A stretch of 62,498 nucleotides of DNA from Lysobacterales bacterium (GTDB taxonomy: Bacteria; Pseudomonadota; Gammaproteobacteria; Xanthomonadales; SZUA-36), in NCBI GenBank assembly GCA_013042915.1, contig JABDPF010000061.1:1-62498 (forward strand), read 5' to 3'. This document shows, one piece after another, positions 27,317 through 36,151 of this stretch (within the stretch, counting starts at the first letter, position 1; each line of letters begins with the position of its first letter). The notes beneath the pieces were generated by a model that saw only the letters and a program-made list of their open reading frames with translations, searched no databases and was not told the DNA's origin. The position numbers were made by a program, and so were the translations under genes.

Positions 27317-28099
27317 ATGCAATCTGAAGACGCTAGACTATCGAAGCCGGCCCGCCCCGTCCGCCTGGTCGTCGGCGCCAACCGAGGCATCGGTCTGGCA
27401 CTGACAGCTGCACAACTGGCCGATGCGGAGGTTGAAATGCTGGTTGCAACTCACCGCGGATCCGCCGACTTGTCCGCCCTGCGTGCACTTGACCAGCGCT
27501 GGCCCGGCAAGCTTGAGATGTTTGAGCTGGATGTGTGTCGATCGGCTGACCATTTGCGACTCGTCGACTTTCTCGCAGATTTGACTAATGGCGTCGACCT
27601 CGCCATCCACGCGGCCGGCATCCTGCACGACGGAGATCTTCAGCCGGAAAAAGCGCTGGCTAGTTGCGATGCCGATCACCTGATGCGCCTGTTTCAGATC
27701 AACAGCATTGGTCCACTGATGACGGCCAAAGCCTTGATGCCGTCTCAACCTCGCAAGAAACCGTTCGTCTTCGCCGCGCTCTCGGCCATGGTCGGCAGCA
27801 TCGGGGACAATCGCCTCGGCGGATGGTACGGGTACCGCGCCTCGAAAGCCGCGCTCAACCAATTCCTGCGGACCCTGTCCAACGAGTGCCGCTTCAGCCA
27901 TCCCAACGCGGCCGTCGTGGCCTTGCATCCCGGCACCACGGATACCGGACTTTCGCGACCTTTCCAACAACGAATCGAAAGCGATAAGCTCTACGACGTG
28001 GAGCAGACGGCCGACCGACTGCTGAACGTCCTTGGTGGACTCAGCAGCGCGGACAGTGGGCAGTTCTATAATTGGAATGGATCAAACATCCCCTGGTGA
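27317..28099 (+). CDS. Short-chain dehydrogenase/reductase
   Basis: This is an SDR-family oxidoreductase of 260 residues. The cofactor loop VVGANRGIGLALTAAQL is the TGxxxGxG motif with GA in place of TG. The catalytic Tyr-Lys pair is in YGYRASKAALNQF, preceded by the Ser region ALSAMVGSIGD. VALHPGTTDTGLSRPF is the usual substrate-loop entry, as in CsgA/C-factor-like SDRs. I chose the ATG at 27317 because the longer start (27272) extends into the hairpin-rich spacer and adds no conserved residues. It is followed eight bases later by the lipocalin gene, so the two are probably co-transcribed. Confidence 0.85.
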   Translation: MQSEDARLSKPARPVRLVVGANRGIGLALTAAQLADAEVEMLVATHRGSADLSALRALDQRWPGKLEMFELDVCRSADHLRLVDFLADLTNGVDLAIHAAGILHDGDLQPEKALASCDADHLMRLFQINSIGPLMTAKALMPSQPRKKPFVFAALSAMVGSIGDNRLGGWYGYRASKAALNQFLRTLSNECRFSHPNAAVVALHPGTTDTGLSRPFQQRIESDKLYDVEQTADRLLNVLGGLSSADSGQFYNWNGSNIPW

Positions 28100-28107
28100 G
28101 CATAACA

Positions 28108-28650
28108 ATGAAAAAAACATTCACGGTGCCCCGTTTCCTGACGACCGCGCTGGCGCCCTTTCTTCTGATAGGCTGCGTTTCCGCACCCGAGGGCGTGGAG
28201 CCCGTGCAGAACTTCGAACTCGACCGTTATCTCGGCACCTGGCACGAGATCGCCCGGCTGGACCACTCTTTTGAAAGAGACCTGCAGCGCGTCACCGCAA
28301 CCTACAGCATGCTCGATGGCGGCAAGGGTGTGCGCGTCGTCAACCGCGGATTCGATACCTCTAAAGGCAAATGGGACGCGGCCGAAGGAAAGGCGTATTT
28401 CGTGGACGGCGAGGACGTCGGCCATCTGAAGGTCTCGTTCTTCGGGCCATTCTATGGCGCTTACGTCGTTTTCGAACTGGACCAGGAAGGTTATGAGTAT
28501 GCCTTCGTTTCAGGCCCAAACACCTCCTATCTCTGGCTGCTGGCGCGCAATCCCGAAATCAGCGAAGACCTGAAAAGCCGGTTCACCGCCCGGGCGAGTG
28601 CCCTGGGCTTCGAAACCGGCGAGCTGATCTGGGTGGACCACGCGCCCTGA
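28108..28650 (+). CDS. blc: Outer-membrane lipocalin
   Basis: This is a bacterial lipocalin lipoprotein of 180 residues. The signal peptide ends in the lipobox LIGC (Cys at 24). The lipocalin first conserved region follows as RYLGTWHEIARLDHSFERDL (GxW motif), then KGVRVVNRGFD and the third region ending SYLWLLARNPEIS. Blc proteins sit in the outer membrane, bind lysophospholipids or fatty acids, and help membrane repair. The ATG at 28108 was chosen because it starts the lipoprotein signal and is preceded by GGTGAG. It lies directly after the SDR gene. Confidence 0.9.
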   Translation: MKKTFTVPRFLTTALAPFLLIGCVSAPEGVEPVQNFELDRYLGTWHEIARLDHSFERDLQRVTATYSMLDGGKGVRVVNRGFDTSKGKWDAAEGKAYFVDGEDVGHLKVSFFGPFYGAYVVFELDQEGYEYAFVSGPNTSYLWLLARNPEISEDLKSRFTARASALGFETGELIWVDHAP

Positions 28651-28676
28651 ATCGAGCGTTCGACTGACCTGCCCGC

Positions 28677-29546
28677 TCAGGTGGCCCGGCTGCTGCCGCT
28701 ACCGACGATGGCGCGGACGTAATCGGCGAGTCGCGCCACCGACTCGGTTTCCTTTCGATCCTTGTGCAGCAGGTGGATTCCCACCGGGCCCAATCGCGGG
28801 AAGCGTGAGGAGGCGGGCAGAATCCTCAGGGAATCCGGCACGGTTTTCTGAGCCAGGACGGTCACGCCGAGCCCCTCCTCGATCGCGGTCTGGATGCCCG
28901 AAATATCGGTGTTGGTGTAGGAAATCCTCCAGGAGCGACCACAATCCTTCAAAGCTTTGATTGCCCTGGCCCGGTACAGGCAGGGCGTGGGTGCGACGAT
29001 CAGCGGCAGGGTGCGCTGGCGGTGGGTGTCGTGCTGGGGACTGGTCGCCCAGACCAGTTCATCCGTGCCGATCCATGACGGTGCATCCGGTTCGGGCGTG
29101 TCCCGCAAAGCGAGAATCAGGTCGTACGGATTAGGCTGCTCGGCCACCAGGTTGACGCTCAGGTCGCAATGGATTTCAAGCGTGACCGCCGGGTAAGAAT
29201 GCGAAAAACGCCCCAGCACCTTTGGCAGCAGGATGGTGGCAAATTCACTGGGAATACCAAAACGGATACGGCCCGACAGCGTGGGGGCAGACAGTTCCGC
29301 CAGCGCCTCGTCGTTGAGCGCCAGGATTTGCCGAGCGTATTCCCGTAACCGCTCCCCCGAAGGCGTCAGGTCGAGCCTGGCGCCCCCGCGGATCATCAAT
29401 TGGGTGCCCATCAGTTCCTCCATTTTCTTGATCTGGAGACTGATGGCCGGTTGGGTTCGGCCCAGAATCTGGCCGGCCTGGGTGAAACCCTTGACCTCCG
29501 AGACCGTTACGAACGCTCGAAGGCAGTCCATCGGAAGGTTGCGCAT
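28677..29546 (-). CDS. LysR-family transcriptional regulator
   Basis: This DNA-binding regulator of 289 residues has the LysR N-terminal winged HTH (LRAFVTVSEVKGFTQAGQIL, then GRTQPAISLQIKKMEELMG). The substrate-binding domain runs from about residue 90 to the end (SGRIRFGIPSEFATILLPKVL). It is transcribed divergently from the aminotransferase/transketolase/GcvT-SHMT operon across a 209-base spacer. The half nearest this gene (29550-29600) is strongly AT-rich. By the usual LysR layout it probably controls that operon and itself, with an amino acid or one-carbon metabolite as effector (inference). Confidence 0.9.
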   Translation of the reverse strand: MRNLPMDCLRAFVTVSEVKGFTQAGQILGRTQPAISLQIKKMEELMGTQLMIRGGARLDLTPSGERLREYARQILALNDEALAELSAPTLSGRIRFGIPSEFATILLPKVLGRFSHSYPAVTLEIHCDLSVNLVAEQPNPYDLILALRDTPEPDAPSWIGTDELVWATSPQHDTHRQRTLPLIVAPTPCLYRARAIKALKDCGRSWRISYTNTDISGIQTAIEEGLGVTVLAQKTVPDSLRILPASSRFPRLGPVGIHLLHKDRKETESVARLADYVRAIVGSGSSRAT

Positions 29547-29694
29547 GGTTCTCTCATAAATATTTCTTATCTATTCATATTAATAATAAATTTAACAAAT
29601 GCCCAGCGATTTCTTAGCATGGGGTTACCGCCCACCGCACAGAACAGCGGAACGCCCGGCAGAGGCGTGGAGAGTGCTTCGAAAAGAATCGGCC

Positions 29695-29723
29695 GCCCGG
29701 CCACGGTAACGCCGTGGGCGGGC
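29695..29723 (+). other. Stable hairpin in the leader of the aminotransferase operon
   Basis: GCCCG-G-CCACGG (29695-29706) pairs with CCGTGG-G-CGGGC (29712-29723) with one mismatch and the 5-base loop TAACG. It ends 32 bases before the aminotransferase ATG and could influence transcript stability or initiation. No U-tract follows. Confidence 0.45.
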
Positions 29724-29755
29724 GCATTGATGGAGAACTGCAGCAGGGGCACACC

Positions 29756-31054
29756 ATGAAATTGATCTCAGAGCGCACCGCGCGCATCAACACCGAAAAT
29801 GCCTTCAAGGTCGGACCGTACATCGCCGCGCTGGAGGAGGCCGGCAACACCGTCATAAAGTGCAACCTCGGCGAACCGGATTTCCCGCTGGCCGCCCACA
29901 TCCGCGATGAGGTCAAGCGGCAGCTCGACCTCGACAACGTTCACTACACCAATCCCCAGGGCGTTCCGTCCCTGCGCAAGGCCGTGGCCAAATACATCGG
30001 CGAAGCCCGCGGGCTGGACTATTCACCCGAGCAGGTCGTGGTGTTCCCCGGCGGCAAGCCGCCAATCGGCATGTGCCAGCAGACCTACACCAATCCGGGC
30101 GATGAAATCATCTACCCGAGCCCGGGGTTCCCGATCTACGAATCCTTCATCCGCTACGTGGGCGCCGTTCCGGTGCCTTTGCACCTGCGCGAAGAAATCG
30201 GCTTCAGCTTTACCGGCGCCGACCTGGAAAAACTGATTACGCCGAAGACCAAGCTGATTTACATGAACTTTCCGTCCAACCCGACCGGCGGCGTGGCGTC
30301 GCGGCAACAGCTTGAAGAGATTGCCGACGTCATCCTGCGCACCTGCGACGAAAACGTTCGCATTTACTCGGACGAGATTTACGAGAACATCCTGTTCGAC
30401 GGCGCAGAGCATTATTCGATCGCCTCTATCCCGGGCATGAAGGACAAGACCCTGATCGCGACCGGCGCGTCAAAATCCTACTCCTGGACCGGCGGTCGGA
30501 TCGGCTGGGTGGTCTTCCCGACGATCGAGGAGGCCAAGCTGTTCACGAACCTCAACATCAACTACTTTTCCTGCATCCCGCCCTACAACCAGGAGGGTGC
30601 CACGCTGGCCATCGAGGCGCCCGAAAGCAAGCACAGCATCGCCGAGATGAACGCGGCCTTCGAGCGCCGCCGCGACTTCGTCGTCGATGCGCTCAACGCG
30701 ATGCCGGGCGTGACCTGCCAGAAGCCAAGCGGCGCGTTTTACGTGTTCCCGAATATCGCGGGCGTGGTCGAAAACCTGGGCATTGCCGAGGCCTACGCGG
30801 GACTGCCGGATGATGTGAAACGCACAACCAGCCCCTCCACGCTGTTCCAGATGTTCCTGCTGTGGGAATACTGCGTGGCCACCATGGACCGCAAGTCGTT
30901 CGGCCAGATCGGCGCGGAGAACATGCACTTTCTGCGCCTGTCCATCGCCACCGGCATGGACGACCTGAAGATCGGCATGGAGCGGATGGCCGGGGCGGTC
31001 AACGACAAGGCAGGGTTCGACCGGTTCATCGAGGCCGGCGAGCACTTCTCATGA
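29756..31054 (+). CDS. PLP-dependent class I/II aminotransferase
   Basis: This is a fold-type I aminotransferase of 432 residues. It shows CNLGEPDFPLAAHI (substrate loop), FPSNPTGG, YSDEIYENI (PLP Asp) and GASKSYSWTGGRIGW with the Schiff-base Lys. The C-terminal LRLSIATG contains the carboxylate-binding Arg. These are features of the AspB-like subgroup, which covers aspartate, alanine and glutamate-pyruvate enzymes. I chose the ATG at 29756, preceded by AGGGG, over the longer start at 29714. It opens a tight operon: its stop is 17 bases before the transketolase-like ATG. The amino donor is unknown; glyoxylate, pyruvate or hydroxypyruvate would suit the neighbours. Confidence 0.88.
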   Translation: MKLISERTARINTENAFKVGPYIAALEEAGNTVIKCNLGEPDFPLAAHIRDEVKRQLDLDNVHYTNPQGVPSLRKAVAKYIGEARGLDYSPEQVVVFPGGKPPIGMCQQTYTNPGDEIIYPSPGFPIYESFIRYVGAVPVPLHLREEIGFSFTGADLEKLITPKTKLIYMNFPSNPTGGVASRQQLEEIADVILRTCDENVRIYSDEIYENILFDGAEHYSIASIPGMKDKTLIATGASKSYSWTGGRIGWVVFPTIEEAKLFTNLNINYFSCIPPYNQEGATLAIEAPESKHSIAEMNAAFERRRDFVVDALNAMPGVTCQKPSGAFYVFPNIAGVVENLGIAEAYAGLPDDVKRTTSPSTLFQMFLLWEYCVATMDRKSFGQIGAENMHFLRLSIATGMDDLKIGMERMAGAVNDKAGFDRFIEAGEHFS

Positions 31055-31071
31055 ATTCCAAGGAGCACACC

Positions 31072-33420
31072 ATGTCATACGAACTCAACCTGAAAGAGCG
31101 CGGCATCGAATTCGTTTCGCTGAAACCCGAGGACTGCCCCACGCTGCCGTCGGACCAGCAGGACAGCCTGGAATTCTTCGACCTGTGCTACCGCACGCTG
31201 TGTGCCGTCATGTTCAACCACGCCTCGAGCGGCCATCCGGGCGGCAGCGTTTCTTCCGGCCGCATCGTGCAGTCGCTGGTGTTCAACCGGATGGACTACG
31301 ACATCGGCAACCCGATGGACCGTAGCGCTGACGTCATTTCCTACGCGGCCGGCCACAAGGCCCTGGGCCTGTATGCCTGGTCCGCGCTGCGCAACGAAGT
31401 CGTGCGGCTGGTCGCCCCTGACCAGTTGCCCGAAGACGTGCGCCAACAGATGCGCCTTGAGGACATCCTCGGCTTCCGCAAGAACCCCATCACCTCCACC
31501 CCGCTGTTCCGCGAATTTGGCGCCAAGCCGCTCGACGGCCATCCGACACCGGAAACCCCCTTCGTGTGGCTGTCCACCGGCCCCAGCGGCGTGGGTGTCG
31601 CGACCTCGGTCGGGCTCGCGATGACGCTAAAGGACATGCATCGCGAGAGTGCTCCGGCCGTGCATATCATTGAGGGCGAAGGCGGCATGACGCCGGGCCG
31701 CGTGGCAGAGGCGCTGGCTTCTGCAGCCACCTCCGGGCTGGATAATCTCTATTTCCACGTCGACTGGAACCAGGCTTCGATTGACTCCAATGCCGTGACC
31801 CGCGACGGCGGCACACCCGGCGAATACGTGCAGTGGGACCCCTGCGAATTCCTGCTGATGCAGGGTTTCAACGTGATCTACGTGGAGAACGGCTTCGATT
31901 TTGCACAGGTCCGCGAAGCCCAGAAACGCGCCGAGGCCATCAACAACGGCCGGCCGACCGGCATCGTCTATCGCACGGTGAAAGGCTGGAAATACGGCAT
32001 CGAGGGCTGCAAGTCGCACGGCGCCGGCCACGGCTTCTACAGCCCGGAGTACCTGGAGTCGCTGCGGCCCTTCGAGGAGAAAACCGGCATTACCTTCCCC
32101 CGTTTCGAAGGCGAGAAAGACCCGGTCCAGGTCGAACAGGCCTTCTACGAATCCCTGCTGGCTATCCGCAGCGCGTTCGAGCACAACATGGCGCTGACTC
32201 GCCAGCTGGCCGATTGGGTGCTGAACGCCCGCCAGCGCCTGCTGGATGCGCCGCGCGCGCTGCGCGAGGATGCGCCGGTGCTCGCCAAGCTGTACGAAGA
32301 CGGCGCCATTTCGCCGCTGGAACGCCCGGAAGGATTGGTTTACGAGGCCGGCTCCAAGCAAACCCTGCGCGGCGCTCTGAGCCAGGTGATGCACCACGTC
32401 AACGTGCTGACCGGCGGCGCCGTGCTGGCGGCCGCAGCCGACCTGTACGGCTCGACCAACGTGGCCGGCATCACCAAGGGCATGGGCAGCGGTTTCTGGC
32501 ACCCGCTGAGCAATCCCGAGTCCCGCCTGTTCTCGGCCGGCGGCATCGCCGAGGACGCGATGGGCGGCATTTCCTCGGGCATCGCCACCATGGGCCACCA
32601 GATCGCGGTCGGCTCATCGTACGGAGCCTTCATCGCTCCGCTGAACGTGATCTGCGCCAAGACCCACGGCATCGGCATGCAGACCCTGCGCCATCGCGCT
32701 CCGGACGAGCCCAACAAGACGTTCATGATCGTCTGTGGCCACGCCGGCGTGAAAACCGGTGAGGACGGCCCGACCCACGCCGAGCCGCAGGCCCTGCAGG
32801 TTTTCCAGGAGAACTTCCCCGGTGACGTGATGATCACGCTGACCCCCTGGGACCCGAACGATCTGTGGCCGCTGACCGTCGAGGCGCTGCTGCAGCGCCC
32901 GGCCGTGGTCGCCCCATTCGTGACCCGTCCCTCGGAAGTCATCGTCGACCGCGAGGCGCTGGGCCTGGCCCCGGCCGAGGCCTCCGTGAAGGGCGTTTAC
33001 AAACTGCTCGAAGCCAACGGTACGCCCGACGCCACCCTGGTCTACCAGGGCTCCGACGTGGCCTACGCCTTCGTCAGCGGCGTGCTGCCGCGGCTGAAAG
33101 AAACCGGCATGAACCTCGATGTGTACTATGTTTCCAGCGTGGAGCTGTTCGACCGGCTGGACGAAGCCGAGCGCGAAGCGATTTTCCCGGCCGCCAAGGC
33201 GGCTGAGGCCATGATGTTCTCGGGCTTCACGGTGGGCACCACGTACCGATGGGTCACCTCGGAGCGCGGACGCCAGTTCACCCACTACCCGTGGAAGCAC
33301 GGCCAGTTCCTGGGTTCCGGCCCGGGCGATGTCTGCCTCGAACAGGCCGGCATGCACGGCGAAGCGCAGTGGGGCATCATCCAGAAGTTCGTTTCCGGCG
33401 GCCTGCGCGCTGCCAGCTAG
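31072..33420 (+). CDS. Transketolase-like TPP enzyme
   Basis: This is a thiamine-diphosphate enzyme of 782 residues in the transketolase/homodimeric E1 superfamily. The N-terminal domain has SSGHPGGSVSSG, LSTGPSGVGVATSVGLAM and a metal/TPP segment GEGG...DWNQASID in place of the usual GDG...N. The central domain has FSAGGIAEDAMGGISSGIA with the likely catalytic Glu and EDGPTHAEPQAL. It lacks the length of AceE (about 887) and is longer than ordinary transketolase (about 660). I chose the ATG at 31072 because AAGGAG lies at ideal distance; an ATG at 31051 overlaps the upstream stop. Its donor and acceptor are unknown; its neighbours suggest ketol or acyl chemistry on C2-C3 units. Confidence 0.8.
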   Translation: MSYELNLKERGIEFVSLKPEDCPTLPSDQQDSLEFFDLCYRTLCAVMFNHASSGHPGGSVSSGRIVQSLVFNRMDYDIGNPMDRSADVISYAAGHKALGLYAWSALRNEVVRLVAPDQLPEDVRQQMRLEDILGFRKNPITSTPLFREFGAKPLDGHPTPETPFVWLSTGPSGVGVATSVGLAMTLKDMHRESAPAVHIIEGEGGMTPGRVAEALASAATSGLDNLYFHVDWNQASIDSNAVTRDGGTPGEYVQWDPCEFLLMQGFNVIYVENGFDFAQVREAQKRAEAINNGRPTGIVYRTVKGWKYGIEGCKSHGAGHGFYSPEYLESLRPFEEKTGITFPRFEGEKDPVQVEQAFYESLLAIRSAFEHNMALTRQLADWVLNARQRLLDAPRALREDAPVLAKLYEDGAISPLERPEGLVYEAGSKQTLRGALSQVMHHVNVLTGGAVLAAAADLYGSTNVAGITKGMGSGFWHPLSNPESRLFSAGGIAEDAMGGISSGIATMGHQIAVGSSYGAFIAPLNVICAKTHGIGMQTLRHRAPDEPNKTFMIVCGHAGVKTGEDGPTHAEPQALQVFQENFPGDVMITLTPWDPNDLWPLTVEALLQRPAVVAPFVTRPSEVIVDREALGLAPAEASVKGVYKLLEANGTPDATLVYQGSDVAYAFVSGVLPRLKETGMNLDVYYVSSVELFDRLDEAEREAIFPAAKAAEAMMFSGFTVGTTYRWVTSERGRQFTHYPWKHGQFLGSGPGDVCLEQAGMHGEAQWGIIQKFVSGGLRAAS

Positions 33421-33461
33421 ACAGGGCCTGGCCCCGGCTTGGTCCTTGAGGAAAAGTCACG

Positions 33462-36104
33462 ATGAGTGAAACGCTGCGAACCGTTTTCTACGATAGCCAT
33501 GTCGAGGCAGGTGCCCGTATCGTCGAGTTCGGCGGCTGGGACATGCCGCTGCAGTTCGTGGGCATCCTGCAAGAGCACCTGGTCACCCGCAAGGGCGCCG
33601 GCCTGTTCGACGTGTCCCACATGGGGCGCTTCTTCGTTCGAGGCAAGGGCGCGCTGCCCTTCATGCAGCATGCGCTGAGCAACAACGCGGCCAGCCTGGA
33701 CGCCGGCATCGGCCAGTATACGATGATCCCCAACGAGACCGGCGGCGTGCTGGACGATGCCTACCTGTATCGATTCGTCGAGGACGAATTCCTGCTGGTC
33801 GTGAACGCGGCCAACCGCGAGAAGGACTGGGCTCATCTCGAAGCGGTCCGGGCCGGTTTTCCCGACTGCGAGATGGTCGATCGAACCCTCGAGGTCGCGA
33901 TGCTGAGCCTGCAGGGCCCGCTGGCCCGCGAGGTAATGGAAGGCGTAACCGACAGCCCGTTGCCCGATCCGATGCGCAACGAGCTGGGCATCGTCGATAT
34001 CGACGGCGCCCGCGTGCTCCTGGCCAGAACGGGTTACACGGGCGAGCCGATCTGTTTCGAGCTGTTCATCGAGCGCGGCGACGCGGTGCGGGTCTACCGC
34101 CTTCTGCTGGAAAACGGCGCCACCCCGGTGGGCCTGGGCGCGCGCGATTCCCTGCGCCTGGAGGCCGGCCTGCCGCTGTACGGCCACGAACTGGGACACG
34201 ACCCCGAGGGCCAGGAGATTCCGGCCTTTGCGTCCGACCTGAGCCGCTTCGCGGTCAGCTTCTCGCCGCTCAAGGGCGATTTCATCGGCCGCAAACCGCT
34301 GCTGGAGCAGTTCCGGGCACTCAAGCGCATCACCGACCTCAAGTTCACCGAGATCGACGCACTGCCCCGCCGCATCCGGCTGCTGGAAATTGCCGGACGC
34401 GGCATCGCCCGCCCCGGCGACAAGGTATTCCGGGACGGCCAGCACGTCGGCTTCATCACCAGCGGCACGATGGTGCCGTACTGGAGCACCGAGGGCGAAG
34501 GCGTCGAGTCCCGCTTCGGCGACGACAGCGTCAAGCGCGCGATCGCGATGGCGCTGCTCGACAGCGAGTTGCTGGACGAAGACGAGGTGACCGTGGAAAT
34601 CCGCGGCCGGGAGACGCCCGCGCTGATCGTGCCCTACCTGCTGCGCGGCGAGGCGCCGCCTTTCGCGCGCTCGATCTCGCACCTCAAGCCCGAAGAAGAA
34701 CCCGCGCCGTTAAGTGACCGCAGCTACCCCGAACGCGCCGCCGACCTGCTCGACAGTGCGATCGCCAACACCCGCTGGCGACAGCACGAGTGCATCAACC
34801 TGATCCCGTCCGAAATGACAATGTCGGCGGCCACCCGGATGCTGTCCATCATGGACCCGGTCGGACGCTATGCCGAGCACAAGCAGGTCAAGGCGCTGAA
34901 CGAGGCCGAGGTGTTCTACTACCAGGGCACCGAGTTCATCTGGGAAGTCGAGGAACTGCTCAAAAAGGAATTCATGGCCTTCCTGGGCTGTGGTTCCGTG
35001 GAAGCGCGTCTGGTGTCGGGCCAGATGGCCAACGCCACCGTGTTCAGCGCGATGGTCGATTATCTCAACCGCGCCGACCGCAAGAGCGAGCAGCGCCGCA
35101 TGCGGATGGTGATGAACAACCACATCATCAAGGGCGGTCACCTGTCCTCGCAGCCGATGGGCGCGCTCAAAGACTACGTCGCCCGCGACCCGCGCACCGA
35201 GAAAGCGGCGGCGGTGAATTTTCCCGTGCACGCCCACGACAAGTACCGCATCGACACCGAGGCCACGCGCGAGTTGCTGGCCGAGCACAAGCCGGAACTG
35301 GTGATCCTGGGCAAGAGCATGGTGCTCTACCCCGAACCCGTGGCGGAACTGCGTCGATTTATCGACGAGATGGGCCTGGACACATTCCTGATGTACGACA
35401 TGGCCCACGTACTGGGCCTGGTCGGACCGCACTTCCAGCAACCGTTCGAAGAAGGCGCGGACATCGTGACCGGCTCCACCCACAAGACCTTCTTCGGAAC
35501 CCAGCGCGGCGTGATCGGCTCGCGCTTCACCGAGCACGACGTGCTGTACCCCTACTGGGAGGCCGTCGAGCGCCGCGCCTTCCCGGGCGCCGTGTCCAAC
35601 CACCACCTCGGCACGCTGCTGGGCCTGCTGATGGCGGCCTACGAGATGAACACCTTCAAGGCCGACTACCAGCCGGCCGTGATTGCCAACGCCAAGGCCT
35701 TCGCCAAAGCGCTGAAAGACTGCGGTCTGAAGGTGTCCGGTGACCCCGAGGTCGGCTACACCCAGACCCACCAGGTGCTGTTGGACGTGGGCTGGACCCG
35801 TGGCCCCGAAATCGCCCGCCGCCTGGAAGAGAACAACATCATCGTCAACTACCAGGCCGCGCCGGAAGAAGAAGGTTTCACCGCGTCGGGCTCACTGCGC
35901 ATGGGAGTCTCGGAAATGACCCGTTTCGGTATGGGCCCCGGGGACTTCGGCGAACTGGCGGAACTGATCCGCGACGTGGTGCTCGACGCCGCCACCGTCA
36001 AGCCGCGGGTGGCCGAATTCCGCAAGCGCTTCGGTGAGATGCGGTACTGTTTCACGGAGCGTGAACTGGAAGAGCGAACTGGGCTTCTGCACGAACTGAT
36101 CTGA
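33462..36104 (+). CDS. GcvT-SHMT fusion protein
   Basis: This 880-residue protein joins two folate enzymes. Residues 1 to about 405 are a T-protein/GcvT domain (EFGGWDMPLQF, GLFDVSHMGRF, GGVLDDAYLYR with the catalytic Asp near 98, RTGYTGE, GLGARDSLRLEAGLPLYG). Residues from about 425 are a divergent serine hydroxymethyltransferase (INLIPSEMTMS, YAEH, FYYQGTEFI, YDMAHVLGLV, TGSTHKTFFGTQRG with the PLP Lys near 675, and SLRMGVSEMTRFGMG). Both active sites look intact. The genes for the P, H and L glycine-cleavage proteins are not adjacent. A methylene-THF made by the first half could be used directly by the second to make serine (inference). It is the last gene of a three-gene operon, 41 bases after the TPP enzyme. 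Confidence 0.88.
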   Translation: MSETLRTVFYDSHVEAGARIVEFGGWDMPLQFVGILQEHLVTRKGAGLFDVSHMGRFFVRGKGALPFMQHALSNNAASLDAGIGQYTMIPNETGGVLDDAYLYRFVEDEFLLVVNAANREKDWAHLEAVRAGFPDCEMVDRTLEVAMLSLQGPLAREVMEGVTDSPLPDPMRNELGIVDIDGARVLLARTGYTGEPICFELFIERGDAVRVYRLLLENGATPVGLGARDSLRLEAGLPLYGHELGHDPEGQEIPAFASDLSRFAVSFSPLKGDFIGRKPLLEQFRALKRITDLKFTEIDALPRRIRLLEIAGRGIARPGDKVFRDGQHVGFITSGTMVPYWSTEGEGVESRFGDDSVKRAIAMALLDSELLDEDEVTVEIRGRETPALIVPYLLRGEAPPFARSISHLKPEEEPAPLSDRSYPERAADLLDSAIANTRWRQHECINLIPSEMTMSAATRMLSIMDPVGRYAEHKQVKALNEAEVFYYQGTEFIWEVEELLKKEFMAFLGCGSVEARLVSGQMANATVFSAMVDYLNRADRKSEQRRMRMVMNNHIIKGGHLSSQPMGALKDYVARDPRTEKAAAVNFPVHAHDKYRIDTEATRELLAEHKPELVILGKSMVLYPEPVAELRRFIDEMGLDTFLMYDMAHVLGLVGPHFQQPFEEGADIVTGSTHKTFFGTQRGVIGSRFTEHDVLYPYWEAVERRAFPGAVSNHHLGTLLGLLMAAYEMNTFKADYQPAVIANAKAFAKALKDCGLKVSGDPEVGYTQTHQVLLDVGWTRGPEIARRLEENNIIVNYQAAPEEEGFTASGSLRMGVSEMTRFGMGPGDFGELAELIRDVVLDAATVKPRVAEFRKRFGEMRYCFTERELEERTGLLHELI

Positions 36105-36151
36105 TCGGGCCGGGCAAAGGCCGAAAGGAAGAAGGAGCCCCGCCTCCTCGA

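Noticed and set aside
29640-29755. Glycine riboswitch before the aminotransferase/GcvT operon
   Set aside because: GGAGAG occurs at about 29669-29674, but the conserved CCGAAGG-GCAA core and the closing CUCUCAGG are missing. The hairpin there is explained by simple pairing.
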